From Alisma plantago-aquatica (taxonomy: Eukaryota > Streptophyta > Magnoliopsida > Alismatales > Alismataceae): a stretch of 64,000 nucleotides of DNA. Of the stretch, positions 37,068-49,883 are shown piece after piece. Each line of letters begins with the position of its first letter. Position 1 is the stretch's first letter. The notes under the pieces were generated by a model, which made no database searches, was not told the origin of the DNA, and was given only the letters and a program-made list of their open reading frames with translations. A program made the position numbers and the translations under genes. The DNA lies in contig OY856411.1 in the NCBI GenBank assembly GCA_963693085.1, positions 1,348,116,550 to 1,348,180,549 of the forward strand, in the 5' to 3' direction.

Positions 37068-38300
37068 AGTGCTAATTGATGTTTTATTTTGAGTATTGTA
37101 ACTCTTGTATAGTGGATGCTCATAGGGGGTACCTATTGCAATCTTAAGATATTAGTAGGACAATCACCATGGATTCCAAGTAGACATGTGGGTAGACTAT
37201 GCCACAATCTCTTCTATCTATTAATGAATGATAACCCCATATTGTAGTGAACACATTCTCAGGGGACACTCTTTCAAACGCCTATTGACCCACCATGAAG
37301 AAAAACTAGCACACTGATCATCTTGAGATTGAATATGGTAAGGATTCTTCTTGAGAAGGATTTTGTTTGATCATGTTTTCATCACCTCCTAAGGCGAGTG
37401 ATATAGCTTTTTCTAGCTTCTTTTACCTACTTGATACATGCAAACCCTAATCGTGCCCTAGTTTTACTTAATATGCCTAAAGCTGAGTATTTAAGCTATT
37501 TTGATAATATGATATATGATCAAGAATTTTCTTATCCTCCATAGTGTCTAAATGTAGTTCATGATGGTTTTCATATGCCCTCTTATATGCATAAGGTTGG
37601 AAATTCGATATACATATAAATTTTGCCCTAAAATGCTCGTTTTAAGCCTTTTACATATAATATTGTCAAAAAATGAAATCAAAAACCTTATCTACTATTT
37701 TGCATGTGTTTCCAATGTAAAATGTGGATGGATTCATAGTTATTATTTGGTTGTAGTTTCACTTTACTTAGAACTAAAACATATAAGTAACTCTTTTATG
37801 CATAAAATGATACTTTTATGCCTTTTTGATATCATGTTGTCTGAGAATGAATCATATACGATTTTGTAATATTTATAGATGATGATAATATGAAATCATA
37901 ACTATTATGATAATGAAGTTTCATGTGCATTAAATTGACTACCCAAAGGTAGATCATTTATGCTTAAAAACATCGCCTTTGTGCTTAGTCTTGTATCTAA
38001 TGCAACTTTCACATAATTTGGAGTTTGGATTCAAAATTTTACATGGTGGTTTGTTACTATACTATGAGCATAACTATAAAATATGGGGTGTATATGGAAT
38101 CCTTATATGTACTTAGCCTTGATATGGATTTATATGGTAATTGGTCCTTATTGTGCCCTACATTGATGAAATGAGCCTAAATATGGCCAAGGGTGGTTGA
38201 TTTTACCTTTATAATCACCTTGAGATATATCTTGATATGTTTTATATCTTCTGAAGTTGTTACTATATGGTTTTGATGGGAGGTGGCACATTAGAAATAC
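37068..38300. other. No gene recognised
   Basis: AT-rich intergenic sequence. The frame at 37561-37869 is hydrophobic but has no recognisable domain or codon pattern. I see no terminal repeats. Confidence 0.45.
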
Positions 38301-39028
38301 AAAAAAAATTCCTATAAAACCCAAGCCAACATACTATCATAGTCATAAAATGTTAATACATTAAAGACATAGAAAGGATATATAATATACCTTAATGCAC
38401 ACTACTAGTCTAAAAACTAGACACATCTTATGTAGATGTAGAACTTTCATTTCCAGATCTGAATCCAAAGTGGTTATTGTTGTGGTCATCTTGTCATCAT
38501 AACAACACCTTGTATTCTTCTTTGGGAAGTTGCTTGTTCTCAAGCATTTGCCGAAGGGCCTCATCCTCTAGTCATCCATGCATATGCGGGAACTCCTAGT
38601 GCAGCAACTTCATCGCCATGTGGAAGCAAAACTTAGAGTTGTTGACGTTATAGCATCACTTTCTCTCCTTCTCCTATTGGGGGATGTTGAGCTTGTGGTA
38701 AGTTTTTCTCTCTCCAAGAGAAAGAACTCTTAGACAAACTTGTGTCACAAGGTTTTTTGAAGTGTTTATCACCCCATAGATGGCCACCCATATATATAGA
38801 AGAGTCATTAGATTGGAATTTCCAAAATCTAGTCCACTTCCTAAAATCAACTCAATTACATACTCAGACAATACAAACTTGAACAACAATCATAGTCACC
38901 CGACTCAACTTTCTAGTCTCCTAAATATGATAAATTTGGACTTTGAGTCACTCAACTCACTTACTCAGTATCCCAACTAACATAATGAGGCACCCAACTC
39001 ATCAACCTGGTCCAATTCAGTTGGCCAG
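38301..39028 (-). repeat. LTR-like promoter segment with motif cluster
   Basis: On the minus strand, at about 38880-39020, the words GAGTTGAGTGACTC, GAGTTGGGTG and AGTTGGGATACTGAG recur. A TATA-rich element (TATATATA at 38791-38798) and GGGTGGCCATCTATGGGG follow. The arrangement resembles 655-1000 on the plus strand, where a similar cluster is followed by TATAAATA and GATGGCC. The element's other parts are not found. Confidence 0.4.
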
Positions 39029-40927
39029 TAGTATTGAAGTGGATTTTCTACATTTAATGACCAAATTACAATTATGATCCCCAATTATCAAATATTTCTC
39101 AAATTAACCTCACTTCACCACTATAATGATCCTTGGATGATTTGGACACCCAAAATGCAATCATAATACCTATACATCATAATTTGTACCTTACGACATC
39201 CAAATTTAGCTCAATTTGTGCCTTTACCCAATTGAATTATTTGGTGGAACAAACATTATATTTTTGACTTGAAACCTTTTTTATAGCTAAGTGAGTCCTT
39301 GATGAAGCTATGTTTAAAATATCACTTTTTTGTATAAATATATTGGGAGATATAATTTTGGCAAGCTATGCCCTTTTATTGCCTTCAAAACCACCAAAAC
39401 ACCCATTATCTAGATCAACTGGATCCGGGTCCGGATCCAGTTGGGGCACACATGAAGCATCATCTCCCTTGCCTTCTCATCATAGAGAAATCAACACACA
39501 GTGTGTGCGGGATCTCAAATCCCCAATGCTTCCTCCTTTCTTGGCCAAACAAGTTGCATTAGATTCGTCATGCCATCCTCTTTCAAACGACCCTCAAAGA
39601 CCCCTCTCTCTCGCTATATTTTGAAAATGCCCAAAGGGTGGATGGCTAGGTTTGAAAGTGGATAAGACCTTGTTAACACTAGACCATGGGTATGCTATTT
39701 AAGGAGATCAATTGCTACAAGACCCTTCATGTAATCATAGGAAACACTCAATTGCTAGCCATCACTCCCTCATCACCCCATCGATCTCCTTATTTGAGTG
39801 ACAGAGCCATTAGGGTTATAATCACCTAGGTATATTGACACAGTGGTACATGAAAATGACTAAATCATTTAATCTCCTGAAATACCTAGGTGACCATTCA
39901 TGCTCATCATGCTTGATAATAATATTGATGGTGGTTTTTCAAGATAATACGATGAATGGTCACCTGATGGACTAATTAGGGTTAAGAACCCTAGTCATGA
40001 TATCATGGCCTCATGACTTGCATCTTTCCAAGATCTTGACAAAATGCTTTATATCTTGCAATCTAGGATCTGACTTAAAGGGGTTGACCTATTACTTGTT
40101 GAGATTTTGTACTCTAAATCTTCAATGAAAGGTACGCTATTATATCTCCTCCTTGGTTGTATTGAAGATACCTTTTATGTATCTCTTAATTATATACTTT
40201 GCCATATACTTGGTTGAGCTATTGTTCCCTATTGATTAGTCTTCCATTTTTCCTATATGATATTTTAAGACAAACTTGAAAACATAAATGATATTGCCCA
40301 TTACGACTGCCTATATATTGATGATGATAATGTTGATATTGAGTGCAAGCGGCCTCCTCATTCAGAGGGTGGAACTTGTACATTGACCTCCTACCTCATA
40401 TGGAGAGAAGGATCCAGGTGACCTCCCCCATCGTGTTGGGGCGACAGAGCCACACAAAATATATAAGCATGCTTCTTAAATCAGCATAATGGGAACTCAT
40501 AATAAAAATTGAATTGTTCGAAATAAACATCTTGTCGAATAAATATTGGATTTGGAAAATCACTTGTAATACTTCTTGAATATAAGTCATGCCGATTGTA
40601 CTATTTGTCCATAAACTATTTTACTTGATTTTGATAGCGCCCCATGAAGTTGCATGATTGTGTCTTAATTTTCTAGATTTTAGGCAAAATAATGGAACAT
40701 TGACTAGATCGCTTTCACACTCGATATACTTGATGACAAGCACAAATCTACAATATCTCTCATTTGGGTTGGTTTGTTCTTTAAATCCCCTGTTTATGAG
40801 TTATTATTTCTTATTGTATATGCCAGTGTGTGAGATCCTATTGGGCCACTCAGGGACGGGCGCTTCAATCCTTTTACCATTGTCTAGGCAATGGGATTGG
40901 GATTGGGGTAAGAATAGTTTCATGACA
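39029..40927 (+). repeat. Left LTR of the non-autonomous element
   Basis: Bases 39029-39800 align with 43027-43795, and bases 39846-40475 align with 53209-53854. The roughly 1 kb of right-LTR sequence flanking the CACTA insertion has no counterpart here, so the left copy carries a deletion at about 39800-39846. It ends TTTCATGACA at 40927. Confidence 0.8.
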
Positions 40928-40929
40928 GT

Positions 40930-40941
40930 TGGTATTAGAGC
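40930..40941 (+). promoter_or_regulatory. Primer-binding site
   Basis: TGGTATTAGAGC, complementary to initiator-Met tRNA with one difference, lies two bases from the LTR end. Confidence 0.85.
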
Positions 40942-43013
40942 ATACACATTCCCATATAATTTAAGTAAATATTTTCTTGAGTCTCTTGAACCCCGGAAAC
41001 CCTAAAATCTATAATGGTGAAAATTGAGGTGTCTAGGCTCGGGGTTCTGGCATAATTTCTCCTATCCATCTTCATTGTGGCTGAGATTCCCCACTCTACC
41101 TGGCCTTAATTGATCCACAACAGAACCTAAAGGTTCTTCATTGAAACCCTATAGAGTCTATTCTTTAAGTACTACCTTAAGCCACCTAAGTATATGATGA
41201 TTAGGTAGTATTATCATCTCCACATGTGGTCATTCTTTCTTGAGCTTTTACCACATGATGTCTCAATTATGGGTAACTTATGTATGGGAAAAATAAATAA
41301 ATAAAATTACTAGAAAAATTATGAAAGTTGATACCATGATCTGACCTTAGTTTGAAAACTCGATTTTGATCAATGAAAATTTAGACCCCTTCATGAAAAC
41401 TTGATTTAACCAAGATTAGACTACATCTTTCCTATGTTTGAGGTAAATACTAATAATATTGATTTAATGAAATAAGAAGGATTTATACCTTATACCTCAT
41501 TGTTGGTGAGGTCCCTATTTGATTGTGTCCATGTTACCCTATTGTTGACTAAACCTCAAAACATAGCTAAGAAACCTCTTATCCTATTTGATACACATCA
41601 TGACTATGCTATCAAGTGACTAAGCCTAAGATTCACAAAATCATGATGTAAGACTATGATGCAAAAAGTAGTTTTCCTATTGACTACTAATGCCTTTTGC
41701 AATATCAATTTTGATATGATGAGCATGGACCTATATCATGCACCTATTTTCAAATTATATTTTGATCATGAAAGCAATAGAATACAATTATGACCTCAGT
41801 CTTGAAAAATCTTGAACTAGCTGCCCAATCATAACCTTTAATTTTGATCTTATGACCTTGTAGAACATGATTTGATAAGTTCAATGGATAATGAGTAATG
41901 TAGGTGATGTGATAGATTGGGGTGGTAGTTGACTCCTGACTCCCCTAACCTAGGTCACATACCTTTTATTACTACCTCTAAATTTTGACCTTGTTGATTA
42001 TTTAGAATTTGGAAAGGTATCCCCTTTCACCCAATTTCGATTGGATGACCTAAGCCTAATAGGGTAAACCCATGGTTTATACTCAATCTTGAATATTGAT
42101 TTAATAATGACCTTGATGTATGACAATGTTGACTATATCTTGTGGTTGACTTCCTAGATAGACCTAGGTCTAGATCATTCATCAACCTTGGATACCATTG
42201 TAATGAAATATTGATATGTTTCTCAAATATTGCTTGAATATTGTTGCTCGAAATTGAATATAGATGAGTGATATCCCCTAAGGTCTAAATAGGAATCTAA
42301 ACCCTAGCTTTAGAATATTTATACATATGATCTTGATGTCTAAACTTCAACTCTTGATATTGATTTACACAATCTTGAAGCATGATATGGATCTCGAGAC
42401 CACCCTTGATATATAGATAGTGACTTTTATAATCCCAAATTTTGAAATTTTGAAATGATGACCATTTTGACCCTCTCATTTTATTACTAAGGGTTTATCT
42501 CTCATTCGGACTAGGGTGGGACCTCCCATTGATTTTGAGATTGAAATCGTGATATTGAAAGTATGATGTCATCTCGAATTGTTGAAATATGAAATCTCAA
42601 ATCATGGATGTATAACCCCACCTAAGCAAATGTAGAAGCTAGGACCCTGAGATATTGGGATTGAAATCCACCTTGTACACTTGATTAGAGAACTCTATTT
42701 GTTTGACCTAAAATATGATCTCTTCAAATTTTTTATCAATAGGATGATTTCCATATTTGTGACTCATATGATGACTTTGAACAATATATGCCATGATTTT
42801 GATACTCAATTTCTCGATGATGAAATGATGTTAGTACCAAGTTGGTTATGATATAGAACATGGAATCCCAATTATGATTATTGGACTACTTGAATTTTGA
42901 GGACAAGATTTTGACTATATAGTTGAGGATGTTCCAATATTTGAGGATATGACTTGGATTGGATAGTCACAATTTTTTAGGATGTTTTAAATTTTGAGGA
43001 CAAAATTCTTTTT
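40942..43013 (+). other. Non-coding interior of the retroelement
   Basis: About 2.1 kb of AT-rich sequence without gag, protease, RT or integrase motifs in any frame. Part of it (41430-41590) is shared with the inverted relative at 29840-30010. Just before the PPT, phrases such as TTTTGAGGACAAAATTCT recall the end of gypsy pol. Confidence 0.65.
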
Positions 43014-43026
43014 AAGGAGGGAAGGA
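43014..43026 (+). promoter_or_regulatory. Polypurine tract
   Basis: AAGGAGGGAAGGA lies immediately before the right LTR start TGTGATGAAG. Confidence 0.8.
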
Positions 43027-44546
43027 TGTGATGAAGTGGATTTTTCCACATTTAATGACCAAATTACAATTATGCTCCTCAATTATCAAATATTGCTCAA
43101 ATTAATGTCACTTCACAACTCTCATGATCCTTGGATGATTTGGACACCCAAAATGCGATTGTAATACCTAAATAGCATAACTTATACCTTGTGACATCCA
43201 ATTTTAGCTCAATTTGTTCCTTTACCCAATTGAATTATTTGGTGGAACAAACATTATATTTTTGACTTGAAACTTTTTCTATATCTAAGTGAGCTATGTT
43301 TAAAATCTCACATTTTTCAGATAGATATATTGGGAGATATAATTTTGGAAAGAAATGCCCTTTTATTGCCTCTGAAAACCCCAAATACACCCACTATCTA
43401 GATCAACCGGATCAAAGTCCAGATCCAGTTGGGGTGCATGCAGATCATAGTATCCCTAGCCTGCTCATCACGGAGCAATTAACACATAGTGTATGTAGGA
43501 TTTCAAATTCCCAATGCTTCCTCCTCTCATATCCTTTCTTGGTCAAACAAGTCTCATTAGATTTGTCATTCCATCCTCTTTCAAATGACCCTAAAATACC
43601 CTTATCTCTTGCTCTATTTTGAAAATGCCCAAAGGGTGGTTGGCTAGGTTCAAAAGCGGAGAAGCCCTTCTTAACCCTAGACCATGGGGATGCTATTTAA
43701 GGAGATCGGTAGCTATGAGACCCTTCATGTAATCATACGAAATAATCAATTGCTCGCCATCACTCCCTCATCACCCCATCCATCTTCTTTGAGCGACTGA
43801 ACCAGAGCAGACTATTCACACCACTGGTCTCCTCCTTCAAATCCACCATGCCAAAACCATCTTTGAACCCAGTCTTAGCTCCTCAAACCTTCATGAGGTC
43901 TTTTAAATGTCCAAAACATCCTGACGCCAAGGTTCTCCCCACACTGCCGGGGTTGATGTTGACGGGAGTTACCCAGTGTCTCCGCAAGTAGCGGAAGACA
44001 CCACTTGAATCCAGGAAGCTCGCAAATCCACCCAGACCCCTACCTCCCTCTGATATGTAGTAAATCCCTTCATTCAACTTTCTCGCTTAAACCTACAACT
44101 TACTCTGCCATCTCATGCTCTGTTACCCAATTTTCATCCATCAATAGCTCATTAGCTTTGCATAGATATGACAAATCTAATCACATACTTTCTTTGCCCT
44201 CATGTTGCTTCCTAGTCGAGCCTCACCTTCCTTTTTCTCCTTGATGATCTCTATTACACCTTGCATTTACAACCATGGTGTGAAGTATCAAACAATCGAG
44301 ATCATTATATGACCTAAATTCCCTGTGTGTGTCATGCATATCATTTGATGGTGACGGGCATTCTCATCCTTTCACCCCTTGTGTTGACTCCTGTGAGCTG
44401 ACCCAACTCACAAGTCAAGAGGAGGATCCATGGATCCGCATCTCTCCCCTGATCCGCTAAGTCAGGCTAGCAACTCCTTTTTTATTTCATTTTAGTCTTC
44501 TAGAATTTATCTGATTGGCTAGAATTGTAAAATGCCTTAAAAATAG
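43027..44546 (+). repeat. Right LTR, first part
   Basis: It aligns with the left LTR from its start to about 43795, including GGTGGAACAAACATTATATT in both. From 43796 to 44546 the sequence is unique to this copy and contains a GC-richer stretch. It is interrupted by the CACTA element, whose target site TAG is at 44544-44546. Confidence 0.75.
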
Positions 44547-44576
44547 CACTAGTACATAACATAACTTTAGTGTCGG
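44547..44576 (+). repeat. Left terminal inverted repeat of the CACTA element
   Basis: CACTAGTACATAACAT aligns with the reverse complement of the right end, which begins CACTACTACAGAAATG. The first 10 bases differ at one position and the match decays inward. Confidence 0.85.
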
Positions 44577-45112
44577 TTTTTAAGGCCTTTAGTGTCGGTT
44601 CTTAAGCGACACTTATGTGGGCGCCGCTAAAAGCCCAACCATTACGTGTCGGTTCTCAAACCGATGCCAAAACCCTTCACGCGCCACCGAAAACGTGCCG
44701 AAAACACACCAGCAGGGGGTGTAGGCGTCAGTTATTAGGTTCGAAACCGATGCCACATACCTTCGCGCCACAGAAAGGGCGCCATCTGGGGCACTATCGG
44801 CGTCGGTTTCTTAGTGATAAATGACGCCATCTCACCCGCTGCCACAGCCGTGCTGACCATCATGGCCGTGTTGTCTGGCCTCTAGGGAAATCGACGTCGG
44901 TTACTAGTAGGGAAACTAACACTGTTATCCTATGTCGTCAGTTTTATATAAATATCTGACACCTGTTTTATGTCTGGTCTGCTGCCACGTCCATGCTGGC
45001 CAGCACGACCGTGGTGTCTGGCCTCATTAGGGAAATCGACGTCGGTTACTAGTATGGAAACCGACATTGTAACCATATATCGTCGGTTTTGTTCAAATAA
45101 CCGACACCGATG
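44567..45112. repeat. Left subterminal repeat array (GTCGGTT / AACCGAC)
   Basis: GTGTCGGTTTTTA, GTGTCGGTTCTTA, GTGTCGGTTCTCA, GCGTCGGTTTCTTA and two copies of GACGTCGGTTACTAGTA occur here, with inverted forms such as AAACCGATGCC, AAACCGACA and AACCGACACCGA. In En/Spm elements such motifs bind the element's second protein. Function here is inferred. Confidence 0.85.
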
Positions 45113-45654
45113 TTTTTATTTTTTTCTGTCAGTTTGCAGACCTGCTGTGGCTGGTCGCAGGATGAGAAACCTGCATTTCAGTTATGTACTGCAGGTTTTA
45201 CGACATCCATTGATATTAGCCAACAACAGGCCACAAACCTGCAAAATTAACATGATGGACAATATTATATATATGTGATTCACACTCATGTATAAGAACA
45301 TTTAATTCATTTTTTTTTCATCACACGCATGTAGAAACCAGTAGCAACCTACAATTCCATTTATTTTATCTCTTTTCACATTCAGACACATATAGACACA
45401 TTCATGTATTGATGATTTTCACACACAATTCATAAAAATTCATTCACATTGTCATCATTGTCAACAAAATCATATATTCAAAGAGCCATGAAACAACAAA
45501 AGAAGCCACAATGAAGGGAATCATGATACAAATACAATACATAAAGTGCAACACACACAAGTGTTTCAGATTCATATAACAACATGACAGACTAACACAT
45601 ATATAGTGCATAATAACAGCAGTGCTGAATTTACATACAACACTATAGCTTAGT
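45113..45654 (-). other. CACTA 3-prime flank, no gene recognised
   Basis: AT-rich DNA with many ACACA and CATAT stretches between the subterminal array and the first hairpin. It is downstream of the transposase, so it is probably 3-prime untranslated or spacer. Confidence 0.5.
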
Positions 45655-45954
45655 ACATATATATAGTGGGACTAAGGTGACGATCCCACCTGCTAAAACA
45701 GGTTACCGACAACTACATGTTATGACTGGGAGGTCGTGATTCAGCAACCGTATGCATTAGCAAGAGGACAAACAGATTTCACCACGAGTTAACATTGAAG
45801 TAGACCTTCTTCAATGTTAACTCGTGGTGAAATCTATTTGTCCTCCTGCTAATGCATACGGTTGCTGAATCACGACCTCCCAATCATAATATGTAGTTGT
45901 CGGTAACCTATTTTAGCAGGTGGGATCGTCACCTTAGTCCCACTATATATATAT
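45655..45954. repeat. Near-perfect long inverted repeat (146-bp arms)
   Basis: The arms are 45655-45800 and 45809-45954 with an 8-base loop (TAGACCTT). I count five mismatches over 146 positions, all of them transitions. A transcript from either strand would fold into a long double-stranded stem. The repeat lies downstream of the transposase gene and just inside the AT-rich 3-prime flank. Confidence 0.95.
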
Positions 45955-46293
45955 AACCTTAGTGTGGGATGCTTGCTTTCTTTCCGACTATTGCGTTTTG
46001 GATTTATAAAGCAATGTCGATGTCCTGCATAGCTATGTCATGGCCGTCCTGCATAGCATGTAGTCTTTGGAGAACGCCTATAAATTAAATAGAATTGCTA
46101 TTAACTAGTATCCTAAAAATTTGATAAAACACACACTTACATAATATAATTATAAATGAACATATAGATAGAAACCTCAGGGATATATTCTTAAAACTTA
46201 CATTGTCAAGCGGTGCAAGCACGTCCTCACCCTCACAGTGATCATCAGCACGGTCATCATGGGAACATAATAAAAATATAAACGTCCATGCCT
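45955..46293 (-). other. Spacer between hairpin and transposase end
   Basis: No domain is readable. It probably contains the 3-prime end of the transposase transcript or its last exon, but no splice or polyadenylation signal is decisive. Confidence 0.4.
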
Positions 46294-49200
46294 CTAATAT
46301 TGTGATATTTTATCAATTAACAATCCTTCATTATGATCCCCGCGAACATACAAGTCATTGTGATCCCCAGCTTCAATGTTTGGTGGTGTTGGCAACCCAA
46401 CTGAGAATGGATTGGAGTCATCATACTTATCATAGTACTCTTCTTCATCTATAGGATCTTCAATGAACTGTCTTTTACCACGAAGAACAACCGACCATTT
46501 ATCATTTGCAGGATCATCGATATAAAATACTTGTTTTGCCTGTGATGCCAATATGAATGGTTCACCCTTCTCGCCAATCTTTTCAAAGTTCACTAACGTG
46601 AAACCCAATTCATCCACTATAACTCCTTTGTTGTTGTCAACCCAATTACATTTAAAGAGAAGAATTCTAAAATATAGTCAAACTCCCATATGTCTTCAAT
46701 GACACTGTAATATGACATTTTAGCTTCACGTGGACTTTTATCCTTTGCACTTGCAAAAAACAATGAAGATGCTTGAAGGGTGACCCCAGTGTTTTGGACG
46801 ACACTCTTATCATCTTGATGCTTTGTGTAATATGAGAAACCATTTATGTCAAACCTTTCATAATACATAACATTCAATTTTGGTTTAAAGGTGAGGCATT
46901 TGATGGTTTTAGTAACATTATCTGGTGTTTGAGATAGTTGATGTAATACTTTATCTTCAAACCACTTAATAAATGTCTTGTTATTCTCTCTAGCAAGCCA
47001 CATTGAATTGGATCGAGGATATTGTCTCTTGATGAAATTGGTATGTTCCTCGATATAAACACTCACTTCGTCGATGTTATGTAAAATATACAAGTGACCT
47101 TGCTCCAACTGCTCACGGATGATTACTTTCACCCGTGCTCCCAAAACTCCTTTGCCAAAATGCTCCTCAATATTCTTGTCATTCACGGGAGCATCATTAC
47201 CACTCAGAAAGTCATTGCAAAAATCCATAACCTCTCTCTCCGCATAACCCTCAATAATACTCCCTTCAGGACGATAACGGTTTCGAACATCACCTTTAAA
47301 AATGCTCATGTATCGTTCAAAGGGATACATCCAATGCAAGAAAACTGGTCCCAACATTTTCACTTCCCTAGTCAAGTGGACAACAAGATGTACCATGATA
47401 TCAAAGAACGAAGGAGGAAAATACATCTCAAGCTGACATAGGGTAACAACCACTTCTCTTTGCAAATTATCGAGAGTATCAGGGTCAATAACTTTGCTGG
47501 ACAGACTGTTGAAAAAAAAACAAAGTCTGGTGATTACAAACCTTACATGCTTTGACAATATAGATCTAATTGCCACAGGCAATATTTGTTGCATTAGAAT
47601 GTGACAATCATGAGATTTAAGACCTATCAACTTCAGATCTTTCATTGATACCAATGTACAGATGTTGGATGAGTAACCCTGTGGCACCTTAACATTACCA
47701 AGCATTCACAAAACGCTTTCTTCTCCTTTCTATACAACGTGTAACAAGCGGGAGGTAAATATGTTCTTTTATTACCCATTTCACGTAATTCTGTTAATTC
47801 TGACCTTATTCCCATTTCACATAGGTCCATTCTAGATTTTATCCCATCTTTAGTCTTACCTGGTATATACAACAGAGTACCTATGACGCTATCACATACA
47901 TTTTTCTCAACGTGCATGACATCGATACAATGCCTGAATGTTAAAGAACTCCAATAAGGAAGATCCCAAAATATCAACTTCTTCTTGAATAAAGACTTGT
48001 CACTACTTGTGGCCATCGTACATTGTGATCTCTTACCAAATTCATTGGCGATGTCTTTCACTCTTTCATAAACATCCTCCCCTGATATAGGTTTATGTGC
48101 ACTCCGTTCCTCATTCCGTCCATTGAATGCTTTGCGCAACCTACGATACGGATGAAATTTTGGAAGAAACCTTCGATGAGCAAGATATACAGTCTTGCCG
48201 TCGTGTTTTAGTCGTATTGAATCAATGTTCTCTTCACATATAGGACACACTTTAGATCCTTTGACACTATATCCACACAAATTCCCATATGCTGGAAAGT
48301 CATTCACAGTGCAAAACAACATAGTGTGAAAACAAAATGTCTCTCTTCGTGAAGCATCAAGGTCATCACACCTTCAACCTAGAGTTTCTTTAAGTCATCA
48401 ATCAGAGGTTCAAGATAAACATCGATATCATTTCCAGGTTGTTTAGGGCCCGATATCAACAACGACAACATAACGTACTTATTTTTCATACACAACTAGG
48501 GAGGAAGATTGTATATAACAAGCATGACTGGCCAAGTGCTATGTTGGTTGCTCAATTTCCCGTATGGATTCATCCCATCTGTACAAAGTCCAAGTCTTAG
48601 ATTCCTATCCTCTTCACCGAATTCAGGGTACAATAGATCAATCTTCTTCCACTGTGGGGAATCAGACGCATGTCGTAGGATCCCATCATTATTTTTCTTA
48701 ACATCTACATGCCACCTCAAATTCTTTGCATCTATAGGATTGGCAAACAAGCGTTGAAATCGTGGTATTATAGGTAGATACCACATCACCTTGGCGGGAG
48801 AACCAGTTTTGGACTCCCCCAAAGTCGTCAATTTATACCTTGACGCACCACATTTCGGACAATCTTTCAAATTCACATAGTCCTTTTGAAATAATACACA
48901 ATCATTCGGGCATGTGTGTATCTTCTTGACCTCCATTCCCATTGGGCACAACAATTTCTTTAACCGGTATGTTGAGATCAGCAACTCATTTCCTTCAGGA
49001 AGAATTTCTTTCAACAAAGACAACAATGACGTGAAGCTTTTGTCGCTCCATCGATTGTTAGCTTTTAGTTTATACAATCTCAACACAACACTAAGCTTCG
49101 TAAACTTACAACCTATGTATAATGGTATCTCATCATCATGCACAATGTTTCTAAACATGGGAGGTGGATCAATGTTCTCTACCCCACAACTATCCATCAT

Positions 49201-49544
49201 CGCATCAACGATGTCTACTGAAACTTGTTCATTCACATCTACGTCATCGGAGGCAATTTCTTCTTCCACACAAGCACTGCTATCGACATCCACTGGTTTC
49301 AAGTTTGAATCTCTCCATGCCAGTGTCATTCTGTATAGCCTTGTACAATCCCGTTGCACATGACATGACTTCTGATTTCGTCACCAGTACTGACTTTCAA
49401 GTTGTTACTGCAATGGCTACATGGACAGTAGAACCTATCACCAGGTTGTTTCCCATGTTCCTCGAAAAATCTAACAAACTGATCAAGACCAGAAATAAAC
49501 TCTGGGGTGCAGCGATTGCGAATGGACATCCATGATCTATCCAT
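46294..49544 (-). pseudogene. TNP2-type CACTA transposase, broken
   Basis: The transposase catalyses excision and reinsertion by binding the element's ends. Read high to low: MDRSWM at 49544 opens a Transpos_assoc-type domain (CPCSHC, HVMCNGIVQGY). The 48496-49359 frame carries CPNDC and CPKCG zinc-like pairs and GLCTDGMNPYG. The 47642-48322 frame carries CPICEEN and RHCIDVMHVEKNVCDS. The 46617-47705 frame is the DUF4218-like part, starting around VSMKDLKL and HDCHILMQQ. The 46294-46617 frame is DUF4216-like, with ASQAKQVFYIDDP. The likely catalytic Asp residues in CTDGMNP and CIDVMHVEKN are kept. Breaks that I can see are a TGA near 49325, TAG stops at 48496-48498 and 48379-48381, and frame changes near 49320, 48350, 47700 and 46670. 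Introns could explain some of the frame changes, but not the in-domain stops. Confidence 0.9.
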
Positions 49545-49682
49545 TCTATGATCAAAGAGAAAATAAGTATATATTACAACAAGATTAGGGTAAACAGATT
49601 AGAGTTTATGGTTAAAACTTTAGGGTTTATACATGTGATGTCATTCTTAAATGTGTACCACCTATCCCATTCTTGAACACAT

Positions 49683-49850
49683 AATCTCACTAATAAGTGT
49701 ATAATGTGTATTGGGTTTTCAAGAAAATTTCGGCAGCATTTCCCCGTGGTTCTCCAAGTACATATGTACTTAGAGAACAAACGGGGAAATGCTGCCAAAA
49801 TTTTCTTGAAAACCCAATACACATTATACACTTACATCCTAAGTGAGATT
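49683..49850. repeat. Second long inverted repeat, upstream of the transposase
   Basis: The arms meet at the perfect palindrome AAGTACATATGTACTT (49756-49771). Outward they share AAACGGGGAAATGCTGCC-type and GTATAATGTGTATTGGGTTT blocks, then AATCTCACT at the outer end. Small indels lie near the loop and near the outer end. The stem is about 80 bp per arm. Confidence 0.9.
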
Positions 49851-49883
49851 AGGTTTTCAAGAACAGTCCCAAACCGGGGACTA

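Noticed and set aside
37561..37869. Hydrophobic 102-codon frame
   Set aside because: Repetitive AT-rich DNA with no domain, no splice signals and no homologous frame elsewhere in the window. Chance is sufficient.
39310..43622. A shared ORF in both LTRs of the 39029 element (39310-39624 and 43296-43622)
   Set aside because: The start and end are similar because the LTRs are copies, but the middle shifts frame between copies (SRSTGSGSGS versus YLDQPDQSPD). The protein is therefore not conserved.
46447..49535. Plus-strand frames within the CACTA transposase region (47094-47441, 48509-48757, 48914-49363, 49164-49535)
   Set aside because: They are antisense shadows of the minus-strand transposase frames, which have recognisable domains.
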